Shown piece by piece: positions 55,009 through 62,515 of a DNA stretch of 64,000 nucleotides. The DNA lies in the NCBI RefSeq assembly GCF_948329515.1, contig NZ_CAOJCN010000008.1, positions 62,001 to 126,000 on the forward strand, read 5' to 3'. Position 1 is the first letter of the stretch. Each line of letters opens with the position of its first letter. Position numbers and translations under genes: made by a program. The DNA comes from Cohnella rhizoplanae. Lineage in GTDB: Bacteria > Bacillota > Bacilli > Paenibacillales > Paenibacillaceae. The notes under the pieces are model-generated. The model was not told where the DNA came from. It did not search any database and saw only the letters and a program-made list of their open reading frames with translations.

Positions 55009-55054
55009 CTCCTCGTCCGCGCGCGAGATTGGCGTGTCGCGCGCAGACGAAGAG
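55009..55054 (-). other. 18-bp hairpin in the ubiD-pxpA intergenic region
   Basis: CTCCTCGTCCGCGCGCGA (55009-55026) and TCGCGCGCAGACGAAGAG (55037-55054) pair over 18 bp with two G-U pairs in the minus-strand transcript and a 10-nt loop. There is no T-run, so it is not a typical terminator. It sits in the only gap of about 200 bp (54922-55122) within the operon, where no gene was seen. Confidence 0.75.
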
Positions 55055-55122
55055 CCGCCGTGCGGCAGCCGCGCCCGAGCCTTACCGGCCCTGGCGCGCC
55101 GCCGACGGCGACACCGTATGAT

Positions 55123-56553
55123 TTAACCCTTAAACCACTTAGAGAGACCTTCCGCGCCAGGCTCGGTCAATGCGCCGAGATCCGCCAGCTCGATATGCTC
55201 GCGCGGCACGACGGCGCGCTTCGGGAACACGATCGGCGGCGCAGGCTTGGTCGCGTCGACGATCGCGGCTGCGGACATGCGCGGCGTATTCTTGCCTTCC
55301 TTGCTGTATTCCCAGTTGGTCGGCAGCAGGCCGCCCGGACCGTTCCACTTGGGGATGACCAGCAGGTCCCGCTCCGCGTCGAAACGGGTGCCGATCGCCC
55401 ACGCTACTTCCTCGCCGTTGAAGACGTCGATGTCGTCGTCGACCACGACGATATGCCGCAGATTTTCCTGCTCGGTGTTGAGCGCCGCGAACGCCGCCTT
55501 CTTCACGTCGGCCTCCCGCTCCTTGTGGAGCGAGATATAGCAGTGCATGCGGGCATAGAACGGCACATGCACCGTCTTCAGGCTCGGCACGACTTCCTTG
55601 ACGGTCTGGTAAATGCTGCCGGACCGCGGGACGCCGCCGACGACGAGGTGCTCGCGGCTAGAAGCGACGATGTCCTGGAAGATGGCTTCGTTGCGGTACG
55701 TGATCCGCTTGATGCGGATCGTCGGCACCGAGCCGCCGCCGAGGTAGTGGCCCGGCCACTCGCCGAACGGTCCTTCCGGATGATCCTCGTCCGGCAGAAT
55801 CTCGCCCTCGAGGATGATCTCCGCATGCGCGGGGACGAGCAGGTCGGACGTCTCCGCCTGGACCAGCTCGAGCGCCTCGCCCATCAGCGCGCCAGCGGCT
55901 TCGTACTCGCCGCCGATGCCCTGCACCCGGGACACCGAGCCCATGACGAAGCCCGGATGATGGCCCAGCGCGATCGCGATCGGCGCCGGTTTGCCCATCT
56001 TTTTGTACTTCTTGTAGATCAGGCCGCCGTGATGCGCGCCCAGGAACCAGACGCCCATATCGGTGGCGTTGAAGATCTGATGGCGGTAGATGCCCGCGTT
56101 GATGAGACCGGAGTCCGGATCGCGGATGATCATGACGCCCGCCGACAGATAAGGGCCGCCGTCCATCTCGTTGTGCACGGGGATCGGCAGCTTGCCCAGA
56201 TCGACGTCCTGCTCCGCGATGACGTTCTCCTTGACCTTCGCCTGCGCGCGTTCGACGACCACCGGCGCGATCGGCTTTTGCAGCTTTTCGCCGTATACCC
56301 GGGGAATGTCCTGCACCTCGCAGCCCAGATACAGGGCGATGCGCTCGTATTCCGTCAGCAGGTTGGAGACGCAGGCGAAGTCCGCGCCCTTCACCCGGTT
56401 AAAGAGAAGCGCCGGATACTCGCCCTTCTCCGCGAGAGCCGCGGCGTAACCGGTGATCCCGAAGCGGGGATCGACCTCCTGGTCCACGAGCCGCACGCTG
56501 CGTTTGTCGAATTCCGCCAGTTGGCGGAGGTACGTCCTCAGATCCTGGGCCAT
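55123..56553 (-). CDS. UbiD-family prenylated-FMN decarboxylase
   Basis: 476 aa, normal UbiD length. Landmarks: MAQDLRTYLRQL, GRV-type opening GEYPALLFNRVKG, PYLSAGVMIIRDPDSGLINAGIYR (in parts), LGHHPGFVMGS, and EGPFGEWPGHY with Glu260 and Glu265 at the positions of the two active-site glutamates of Fdc1/UbiD. Such enzymes reversibly decarboxylate aromatic or alpha,beta-unsaturated acids using prenylated FMN. The cofactor-making UbiX partner is not encoded in this window. Lies 18 bp after the binding-protein gene in the catabolic operon. Confidence 0.9.
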   Translation of the reverse strand: MAQDLRTYLRQLAEFDKRSVRLVDQEVDPRFGITGYAAALAEKGEYPALLFNRVKGADFACVSNLLTEYERIALYLGCEVQDIPRVYGEKLQKPIAPVVVERAQAKVKENVIAEQDVDLGKLPIPVHNEMDGGPYLSAGVMIIRDPDSGLINAGIYRHQIFNATDMGVWFLGAHHGGLIYKKYKKMGKPAPIAIALGHHPGFVMGSVSRVQGIGGEYEAAGALMGEALELVQAETSDLLVPAHAEIILEGEILPDEDHPEGPFGEWPGHYLGGGSVPTIRIKRITYRNEAIFQDIVASSREHLVVGGVPRSGSIYQTVKEVVPSLKTVHVPFYARMHCYISLHKEREADVKKAAFAALNTEQENLRHIVVVDDDIDVFNGEEVAWAIGTRFDAERDLLVIPKWNGPGGLLPTNWEYSKEGKNTPRMSAAAIVDATKPAPPIVFPKRAVVPREHIELADLGALTEPGAEGLSKWFKG

Positions 56554-56571
56554 GCTGCCATCTCCTGTCCG

Positions 56572-57618
56572 TTAGGGAAGTAAAGTCAGATCTACTGCGT
56601 CGGCGAACGGAATTTCTTTTTTCAAAATGCCTTGGTCAAGCTGCGTCTTTTGCACATAGTCCGCGCCGGCTTGGGTCACCTTCAGCCCTTCGGGCACCTT
56701 CGTCAGCTGTGTTGCGACAGCTTGCTTCAGCACGTCCGCCGGCACTTTGTCGAACAGCTTCTGCACGGCCGCAACCGCGCTGGCCGGGTCCTTCTGCGAG
56801 CGCTCGTTCACTTCGCCGCTCACCTTCAGGAATTGCTTCATCAAATCCTGATTCTTCGCGACCCAGTCCGTCTTCGCCATGATGACGATGCCGGCGAATT
56901 CGAACGGCGGATCGTACAGCACGCGGTAGTTGCCCGTGGCGACCATCTGCGACAGCGTCGGCTCCGATACCATGCCGCCCGCCGCCTGGCCGCCTTCGAT
57001 CGCCGCCAGCATCGTCGCGCCGCTGCCGCCGTTGACGAGCTGGACGTCCTTTTCCGGATCGAGCCCGGCTTCCTTCAGGCCTTCGCGCAGACCGGTGTCG
57101 GACAGGCTGCCGACCTTCGTGACGGCCAGCGTCTTGCCCTTCAGCTCGGCCAGCGATTGGTACGGCGCGTCCTTCTTCACGACGAGCGAGTAGCCGACGC
57201 CGTTGAAGATCTCGGCGTACGCCTTGACGCCGAGGCCGTTCTGGATCTGGCGCAGCACGTGCTCGTAAGAGCCGAGCACGACGTCGAGACTGCCGCCGAC
57301 GAGCGCTTGCACCATGTCAGAGCCGGCCGTGAAGTCCTTCTCCTCGATCTCGATGCCGGCCTTCTCGTACGAGCCGTCGTTGATCCCGATCTGGGCGATG
57401 ATCGGCGTCATGCCGCCGCCGACGAGGCCAAGTCGGATCTTGCCGCCTGCCGGCGTCTCGGGTGCGGCTTCGGCGCTGCCCGATGCGGACGGCGCCGCCG
57501 AAGCGGAAGCGCCGGCGCCGGCGTTCGAATTGGAGTTGGAGTTTGAGTTGCCGCACGCGGACAATACGACCAGCATGGTCGCCAGCAGCAGCGAAGCGAT
57601 CGTTCTTTGCTTTTTCAT
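56572..57618 (-). CDS. NitT/TauT-family ABC substrate-binding lipoprotein
   Basis: Start at ATG 57618 (MKKQRTIASLL) with GAGGAGG about 9 bp upstream; the frame upstream to 57711 is non-coding. 348 aa: lipoprotein signal with lipobox LSAC (Cys about residue 21), Asn/Ser/Ala-rich linker, then an SsuA/TauA-like body (IGINDGSYEKAGIEIEEKDF, LVGGSLDVVLGSYEHVLRQIQ (in part), LKGKTLAVTKVGSLSDTGLR). This family imports sulfonates, nitrate, pyrimidine precursors and aromatic acids such as phthalate. Partner permease and ATPase precede it. Confidence 0.88.
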   Translation of the reverse strand: MKKQRTIASLLLATMLVVLSACGNSNSNSNSNAGAGASASAAPSASGSAEAAPETPAGGKIRLGLVGGGMTPIIAQIGINDGSYEKAGIEIEEKDFTAGSDMVQALVGGSLDVVLGSYEHVLRQIQNGLGVKAYAEIFNGVGYSLVVKKDAPYQSLAELKGKTLAVTKVGSLSDTGLREGLKEAGLDPEKDVQLVNGGSGATMLAAIEGGQAAGGMVSEPTLSQMVATGNYRVLYDPPFEFAGIVIMAKTDWVAKNQDLMKQFLKVSGEVNERSQKDPASAVAAVQKLFDKVPADVLKQAVATQLTKVPEGLKVTQAGADYVQKTQLDQGILKKEIPFADAVDLTLLP

Positions 57619-57745
57619 TTGAATTGACCTCCTCTGGATGATCGAGCTTGCGTCAGACTGTATATCAAGCCGCTCCGTTGTCGGGTCCAGCGTAATGTAG
57701 GGGCCGGCCAAATGCCGGGTACGGCGGTAGAACGAACCTCGCCCG

Positions 57746-58546
57746 TTAACGGTATCGGAGCAGCGTGCGCTCCAGCAGCAGGACGCATTGCTCGAGGACG
57801 ACGGCGATCGCCATGATCAGCACCAGTCCGGTGAAGATGCCCGTCGTATCCAGCATGTTCGAAGAATACGTAATATAGTATCCAAGCCCGCGATTGGAGC
57901 CTACCAGCTCGGCGATGACCGAGCCGATCAGCGCCATGCCGATATTGAGCCGGATGCTGGTCAGGATCCACACGGTGATCGAGGGAAGCACGACCCAGCG
58001 CAGCTTGTGGTTCCACTTGGCTTTGTAGGTGCTCATCATGTCCATGAGATCCTTGTCGATGTTGCGCATGCCCTCGAAGGCATTGTAGAAGGCCACGAAG
58101 ACGACCATCGCCACGACCATCAGGATCTTGGAGGAGAGCCCGATGCCGAACCATACGATGAACAGCGGCGCGAGCGACACGCGGGGCAGGCTGTACAGCG
58201 CCATCATGTACGGATAGATCCACCGTTCGAAGATGCCGCTGAACGCGAGGCCGATGCCGAGCAGCGTGCCGCCGACCATCCCGATCGCGAGCCCCGCGAT
58301 CGCCTCCTGCAGCGTCGCGCTCATATGGAACCACAGGTCCCCGTCCTTGAGCATATCGACGATGCGGGTGGCGATCAGCGAAGGCTTGCTCAGCCAGAAG
58401 GCGTTGAACGCGCGGCCGGACAGCACCTCCCACGAGCCGATCAGCAGCACGAACACGACGATCCGGCCCAGCCATACGGATGTTGGGGAATATTCGCGGT
58501 CCCGGAACGACGAGGCGCGGGACGCGCGTTTCGAATTTGCAGCCAT
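57746..58546 (-). CDS. NitT/TauT-family ABC permease (SsuC-like)
   Basis: Start at ATG 58546, overlapping the ATPase stop as TGATG, with GGGAGGG 8 bp upstream; the frame further upstream (to 58780) is antisense-like extension inside the ATPase gene. 266 aa with about six helices; the docking loop is STYKAKWNHKLRWVVLPSI. Inner-membrane channel of the operon's importer. Confidence 0.9.
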   Translation of the reverse strand: MAANSKRASRASSFRDREYSPTSVWLGRIVVFVLLIGSWEVLSGRAFNAFWLSKPSLIATRIVDMLKDGDLWFHMSATLQEAIAGLAIGMVGGTLLGIGLAFSGIFERWIYPYMMALYSLPRVSLAPLFIVWFGIGLSSKILMVVAMVVFVAFYNAFEGMRNIDKDLMDMMSTYKAKWNHKLRWVVLPSITVWILTSIRLNIGMALIGSVIAELVGSNRGLGYYITYSSNMLDTTGIFTGLVLIMAIAVVLEQCVLLLERTLLRYR

Positions 58547-59334
58547 CAGTCGATCCCTCCCGCGCCGCTCGACATTTGCGCCCATATTTCCTTCTGCAGC
58601 TCTTTGAATACCGGATCGAACCGGATGTCGTAAAAAGGCCGGGGCCGCGCTAGCCGGATATCGAACTCGGCCTTGATCCGTCCGGGACGGTCCGTCATCA
58701 CGATGACGCGGTCCGACAGCGCGATCGCTTCTTCGATATCGTGCGTGATGAACAGCACGCTTTTGCCGACCGACTCCCAAATGTGCAGGAACTGCTCGCC
58801 GATCTTGACGCGGGTCTGCGCGTCCAGCGGGCCGAACGGCTCGTCCATGAGATAGATGTCGGGGTCGTAAGCGAAGGTGCGCGCGAGCGCGACCCGCTTG
58901 CGCATGCCGCCGGACAGCTGCTTGGGATAGAAGTTCGCGAAGCCCTCGAGTCCGACCATCTTCAGCAGCCGCGTCGCTTCGGCGACCTGCTCCTTGTCCG
59001 GCAGCCCCTTGATCGCCAGCGGCAGACGCACGTTGTGGAGCACCGTCTTCCAGGGCAGCAGCGCATCGTTCTGGAACACCATGCCGACCCGGTCGGGCAC
59101 GTCCTCGATCGGCTCTCCGTCGATATAGGCGGCGCCCGCCGCCGGCTGCAGCAGGCCGGCGGCCACCTTCAACAGCGTCGACTTCCCGCAGCCGCTCGGA
59201 CCGACGACGGAGACGAATTCCCCGTCCTTCACGTCCAGGTTGACGCCTTCGAGCGCGACGGTGCGCTGTCCTTTCGTTCTATACTCCACCGCCAGCTCCT
59301 GTATCGAGAGCTTGGGCTGATTGTCCTTCGCCAC
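58546..59334 (-). CDS. NitT/TauT-family ABC ATPase (SsuB/TauB-like)
   Basis: 262 aa from GTG 59334. Walker A GPSGCGKST (45-53), Q-loop VFQND, signature LSGGMRKRVALAR, Walker B DIYLMDEPFGPLD and H-loop ITHDIEEAI. Energises the importer. Its start follows the pxpC stop by 4 bp and its end overlaps the permease start, so pxpC-ATPase-permease are translationally coupled. Confidence 0.93.
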   Translation of the reverse strand: MAKDNQPKLSIQELAVEYRTKGQRTVALEGVNLDVKDGEFVSVVGPSGCGKSTLLKVAAGLLQPAAGAAYIDGEPIEDVPDRVGMVFQNDALLPWKTVLHNVRLPLAIKGLPDKEQVAEATRLLKMVGLEGFANFYPKQLSGGMRKRVALARTFAYDPDIYLMDEPFGPLDAQTRVKIGEQFLHIWESVGKSVLFITHDIEEAIALSDRVIVMTDRPGRIKAEFDIRLARPRPFYDIRFDPVFKELQKEIWAQMSSGAGGID

Positions 59335-59338
59335 TGGC

Positions 59339-60361
59339 TCACACCCTCCCGTTCGTGCTAGTTTGCATGCGCTCCAATCCGCCGCGCAGCGTTCGAATGC
59401 CGTTTTCCCTAATCAGATACAGCCGTTGCGCTTCGCTCAAGGAGATCATGCGGAATTGGACTGCCCCGCCGAGATTCGTCTGGGCCAGCAGCGGCCAATC
59501 CACGGAAGCGACCTGGGCGATCTTCGGGTAGCCCCCCGTCGTCTGCCGGTCCGCCATAAGGACGATCGGCTGTCCGTCGGGCGGCACCTGGACCGTACCG
59601 AAGGTAACCGCCGAAGAGACGAGCTCCCGCTTCTCCCGCAACCTCAGGCTGTCTCCGGCCAACCGGTAACCCATCCTGTCGGATTCGGTCTTCACCCGGT
59701 AAGTCTCGCCGAAAAAGCGGTCCGCGCTATCCTCGTCGAACAGCGCCAGCTCCTGCCCCGCGATCGTCCGCACCTCCGGCTGCGCCGTATAGGACGGCAG
59801 CAGCTCCGGCGCGACCGACCACCTGCTGATCGCGACGCCGTCGGCTTGCGCTTGATCCGCGAGCAGCTCCGCCAGCACCTGGCTGGCCCGGGCCGGTTCC
59901 CCGGCCGGGAGGCGGTCGCCTTTGCGCAGCGCCCTTCCCTCCCAGCCTCCGAGGCCCGCTCGCAAGTAGGTGGAGCGGCTGTTCATCCGGACCGGCGCGT
60001 CGATGCCTCCCGCCACCGCCAGGTACGCGCGGCAGCCGAGCCGTACCGGTCCGAACTGCAGGAGGCTGCCTTCCGGCGCGACGACCGTCTTCCACAGCGG
60101 CACTTCCCGTCCGTTGAGGACAGGAGACAGGTCGCCCCCGCAGATCGAGATCAGCGTCTTCTCCGCAAAATAGATCTCGGGGCCGACCATCGTAATCTCG
60201 AGTCCGGCCGCACCCTCGTCATTGCCGACCAGCAGGTTGGCGATCCGCAGCGCGAAGGCGTCCATCGCGCCGCCGACGATGACGCCGAATTGCTGTACGC
60301 CATACCTGCCGAGATCCTGGACCGTGGTCAGCAGTCCCGGCTTCAGAATGATCATGCTCAT
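59339..60361 (-). CDS. pxpC: 5-oxoprolinase subunit C (KipA/biotin-dependent carboxyltransferase-like)
   Basis: 340 aa. Family landmarks: MIILKPGLLTTVQDLGRYGVQQFGV, GGAMDAFALRIANLLVGND, LEITMVGPEIYF and SDRMGYRLAGDSL, GTVQVPPDGQPIVLMADRQTTGGYPKI (in parts). Together with PxpB it forms the ATP-dependent cyclic-amide hydrolase with PxpA. Its start overlaps the pxpB end by 4 bp. About 340 residues is normal. Confidence 0.92.
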   Translation of the reverse strand: MSMIILKPGLLTTVQDLGRYGVQQFGVIVGGAMDAFALRIANLLVGNDEGAAGLEITMVGPEIYFAEKTLISICGGDLSPVLNGREVPLWKTVVAPEGSLLQFGPVRLGCRAYLAVAGGIDAPVRMNSRSTYLRAGLGGWEGRALRKGDRLPAGEPARASQVLAELLADQAQADGVAISRWSVAPELLPSYTAQPEVRTIAGQELALFDEDSADRFFGETYRVKTESDRMGYRLAGDSLRLREKRELVSSAVTFGTVQVPPDGQPIVLMADRQTTGGYPKIAQVASVDWPLLAQTNLGGAVQFRMISLSEAQRLYLIRENGIRTLRGGLERMQTSTNGRV

Positions 60362-61140
60362 CGCCGCTCCGCCTCCCGCCGATCGAATTCTTCCCGGGAG
60401 ATCGGCCGGAACCGTACGATATCCCCCGCGCGCAGCAGCGTCGGCGGCGTGGCGTCCGGCAGGAACAGCGGCTCGGGCGTCTTGCCGATCAACTGCCAGC
60501 CGCCCGGCGTGGCGATCGGGTACACGCCCGTCTGATCCCCCGCGATGCCGACGGTGCCGGCCGGGATCGACAGCCGCGGCGTCTGCTTGCGCGGCGTGGC
60601 GATGCTTTTCGGCAACCCGCCCAAATAGGCGAAGCCCGGCGCAAAACCAAGCATGTAAACCAGATATTCCGCGGAGGCGTGAATCTCGATGACCTCCTGC
60701 TCCGACAAGCCGTGAACCGCCGCCACCTCGGGCAGATCCGGCCCCAGCTCGCCCCCGTAGCAGACCGGTATTTCCGTCAGTCTCGGCTTTTCCTGCGCCG
60801 TCTCCTCCAGCTTCGCGAGGTTATCCGCAAGCCACCCGGCGACCAGAGCCATGGGATCGGCGCTCCCGGACAGATCGGCCGGATCTCCGAGTCCCGCCAG
60901 CGCCTCGAACGGATCGAAGTACACGGTCACGGACAGGAAGGCGGGGACGTGCTCGATCATGCCGGCGAACCGGCTGCGCTCCAGATGCTCCGCCAACTGC
61001 CTCACCCGGTCGTGCGTCTGCCGGCAGATCGTCTCACCAAGCTGTACCGTGATCGCCGAATCGCCGAGCGGCAGCAATTTGGCTTCGATCGCGCCGTACT
61101 TTCCGTATATGTCGGACAACCCTTCCAATTCGATCATCAC
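60358..61140 (-). CDS. pxpB: 5-oxoprolinase subunit B (KipI-like)
   Basis: 260 aa. Landmarks: LLPLGDSAITVQLGETI, VTVYFDPFEAL, EIPVCYGGELGPDLPEVA and YLVYMLGFAPGFAYLGGLPKSIATPRK (in part), TPRLSIPAGTVGIAGDQTGVYPIATPGGWQLIGKTP (in part). First gene of the 61140-49801 operon. The start is GTG 61140 or ATG 61137, both with a very close AAGG; the residues before LLPLGD are longer than typical. Confidence 0.9.
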   Translation of the reverse strand: MMIELEGLSDIYGKYGAIEAKLLPLGDSAITVQLGETICRQTHDRVRQLAEHLERSRFAGMIEHVPAFLSVTVYFDPFEALAGLGDPADLSGSADPMALVAGWLADNLAKLEETAQEKPRLTEIPVCYGGELGPDLPEVAAVHGLSEQEVIEIHASAEYLVYMLGFAPGFAYLGGLPKSIATPRKQTPRLSIPAGTVGIAGDQTGVYPIATPGGWQLIGKTPEPLFLPDATPPTLLRAGDIVRFRPISREEFDRREAERR

Positions 61141-61168
61141 CTTGTATAATAGATCCTATGTTGTTAAT

Positions 61169-61212
61169 CCCGAATTTCGGGAATTGAATCCCGAATTTCA
61201 AATCTATATAAT
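61169..61212 (+). promoter_or_regulatory. IclR-gene promoter with palindromic operator
   Basis: TTGAAT (61184-61189), a 17-bp spacer, and TATAAT (61207-61212) form a good promoter toward the IclR gene. A perfect palindrome CCCGAATTTCGGG (61169-61181) lies just upstream, and a second partial copy CCCGAATTTC (61190-61199) sits in the spacer. This is the divergent region with the catabolic operon, so binding could control both sides. Confidence 0.7.
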
Positions 61213-61383
61213 ACGATCATTATAGTAGGTAATTAAAAAATAGCAAGAGGCAATTCGTATCTCATTCACCGATCATCGACGATCGGCGAGAACGCATATC
61301 CATTTTTGATGCATTCAAGGTATACTTACCCGAGAAGCCCGGCAGAATAGGGCGCGCATCGGAACGGTAATCAGGAGGAAATC

Positions 61384-62160
61384 GTGCAAAACAAGAGCAA
61401 AAACAAGACCGTAATCAAATCCATGGATCTACTCAATTTGTTTCTCCACCATACCAAGCTGAGCATGAACGACATCATACGCCTGTCCGGCGTCCCCAAG
61501 TCCTCCGCCCACCGGATGATCGGCTCGCTGGTGGACATGGGCTTCCTGACCAAGGATCAGGACGGCCTGTATTCGCTCGGGCTGCTCTTCCTTCAGTTCG
61601 GCAATCTGGTCTCCGAACGGCTGGACATCCGCCATGTCGCCGCGGCAGATATGCTTCGTCTTCGGGATAGCATCGGCGAGGCCGTGCACCTCGCCGTGCG
61701 AGACGGCGACTTTTCGATGTACATCGAGAAGCTGGATACCGATCATCCCGTGCGTTTGTTTACTAAGATCGGCAGAAAGGCGCCGCTGTATGCCGGCGCC
61801 TCTTCGCGTACTTTGCTTGCCTTCATGCCGGAACCGGAGCGGGAACGTTACCTGAGCGACGTCGTACTGGAGAAGATCGGGGACGGCACGATCGTCAGCG
61901 AGACCGAGCTGCGGGAGGCGCTGGACGTATCCAGGAAGGCGGGGTACAGCTTCAGCCGGTCGGAGCTGGAAAACTACACGGCGGAATTAAGCGCGCCCAT
62001 CTTCGATCATGCCGGACGCATGGCGGCCGGTCTCAGCATCGCCGGACCCGAGGTCCGGTTCGGCGAAGACCGCCTGCCCGAGCTGATCCGCACCGTGAAG
62101 CAGGCGGCCTACGACATCTCGCTAAAACTCGGGTACGCGGGACCGCCCATTTCTCCGTAG
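61384..62160 (+). CDS. IclR-family regulator
   Basis: 258 aa from GTG 61384, with AGGAGG 6 bp upstream. N-terminal winged HTH (about 1-65: SMDLLNLFLHHTKLSMNDII, SGVPKSSAHRMIGSLVDMGFL in part) and C-terminal effector domain (YIEKLDTDHPVRLFTKIGRKAPLYAGASSRTLLAF in part, GYSFSRSELENYTAELSAPIFD in part). IclR proteins commonly sense aromatic or small organic acids. Divergent from the 49801-61140 operon, which it most likely regulates. Confidence 0.92.
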   Translation: MQNKSKNKTVIKSMDLLNLFLHHTKLSMNDIIRLSGVPKSSAHRMIGSLVDMGFLTKDQDGLYSLGLLFLQFGNLVSERLDIRHVAAADMLRLRDSIGEAVHLAVRDGDFSMYIEKLDTDHPVRLFTKIGRKAPLYAGASSRTLLAFMPEPERERYLSDVVLEKIGDGTIVSETELREALDVSRKAGYSFSRSELENYTAELSAPIFDHAGRMAAGLSIAGPEVRFGEDRLPELIRTVKQAAYDISLKLGYAGPPISP

Positions 62161-62515
62161 CCGACGAGGGATGTGAATGCCGCTGAGCCCGCTGCGGATG
62201 GTGCAGCGTATTCAGAACGACGTACGCCGCAGCGCCGCCACTTGACGCATCGCTTCTCCTGGTGAAGGCGATGACCACCGCGGCCCCGCAAAAAGACGCA
62301 TCGCCTCTCCTAGTGAAGGCGATGACCGCCGTCGCCCAGCAATTAGACGCATTGCCTCTCCAAGTGAAGGCGATGACCGCCGCGGCCCCGCAAATAGACG
62401 CATCGCCTCTCCTAGTGAAGGCGTTCACCACCGTCGCTCCACAAAAAAACGCATCGCCTCTTCTAGTGAGGGCGATGCGATCGAACAAGTATGAGTGGAC
62501 CCGTGTCTAGCCGGA
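62161..62515. other. 355-bp gap with repeat family A array 2
   Basis: No credible gene. The array occupies 62244-62490; 62161-62243 shows nothing. Frames of 60-150 residues on both strands are created by the 51-bp (17-codon) period. Confidence 0.6.
62244..62490. repeat. Repeat family A, array 2: five 51-bp hairpin units
   Basis: Unit starts at 62244, 62295, 62346, 62397 and 62448, spaced exactly 51 bp. Core GCATCGCCTCTCCTAGTG plus AAGGCGATG: CATCGCCT and AGGCGATG pair over 8 bp around a 10-nt loop; unit 3 carries paired changes partly (ATTGCCT, still G-U compatible). Same family as 39362-39573, 23 kb away. It lies downstream of both the IclR and copper-ATPase genes. Confidence 0.88.

Noticed and set aside
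62033..62488. 17-residue-repeat proteins encoded by array A2 (both strands)
   Set aside because: A 51-bp period keeps several frames open at once; the sister array has an in-frame stop and no frame has a convincing start. Kept as non-coding repeats.
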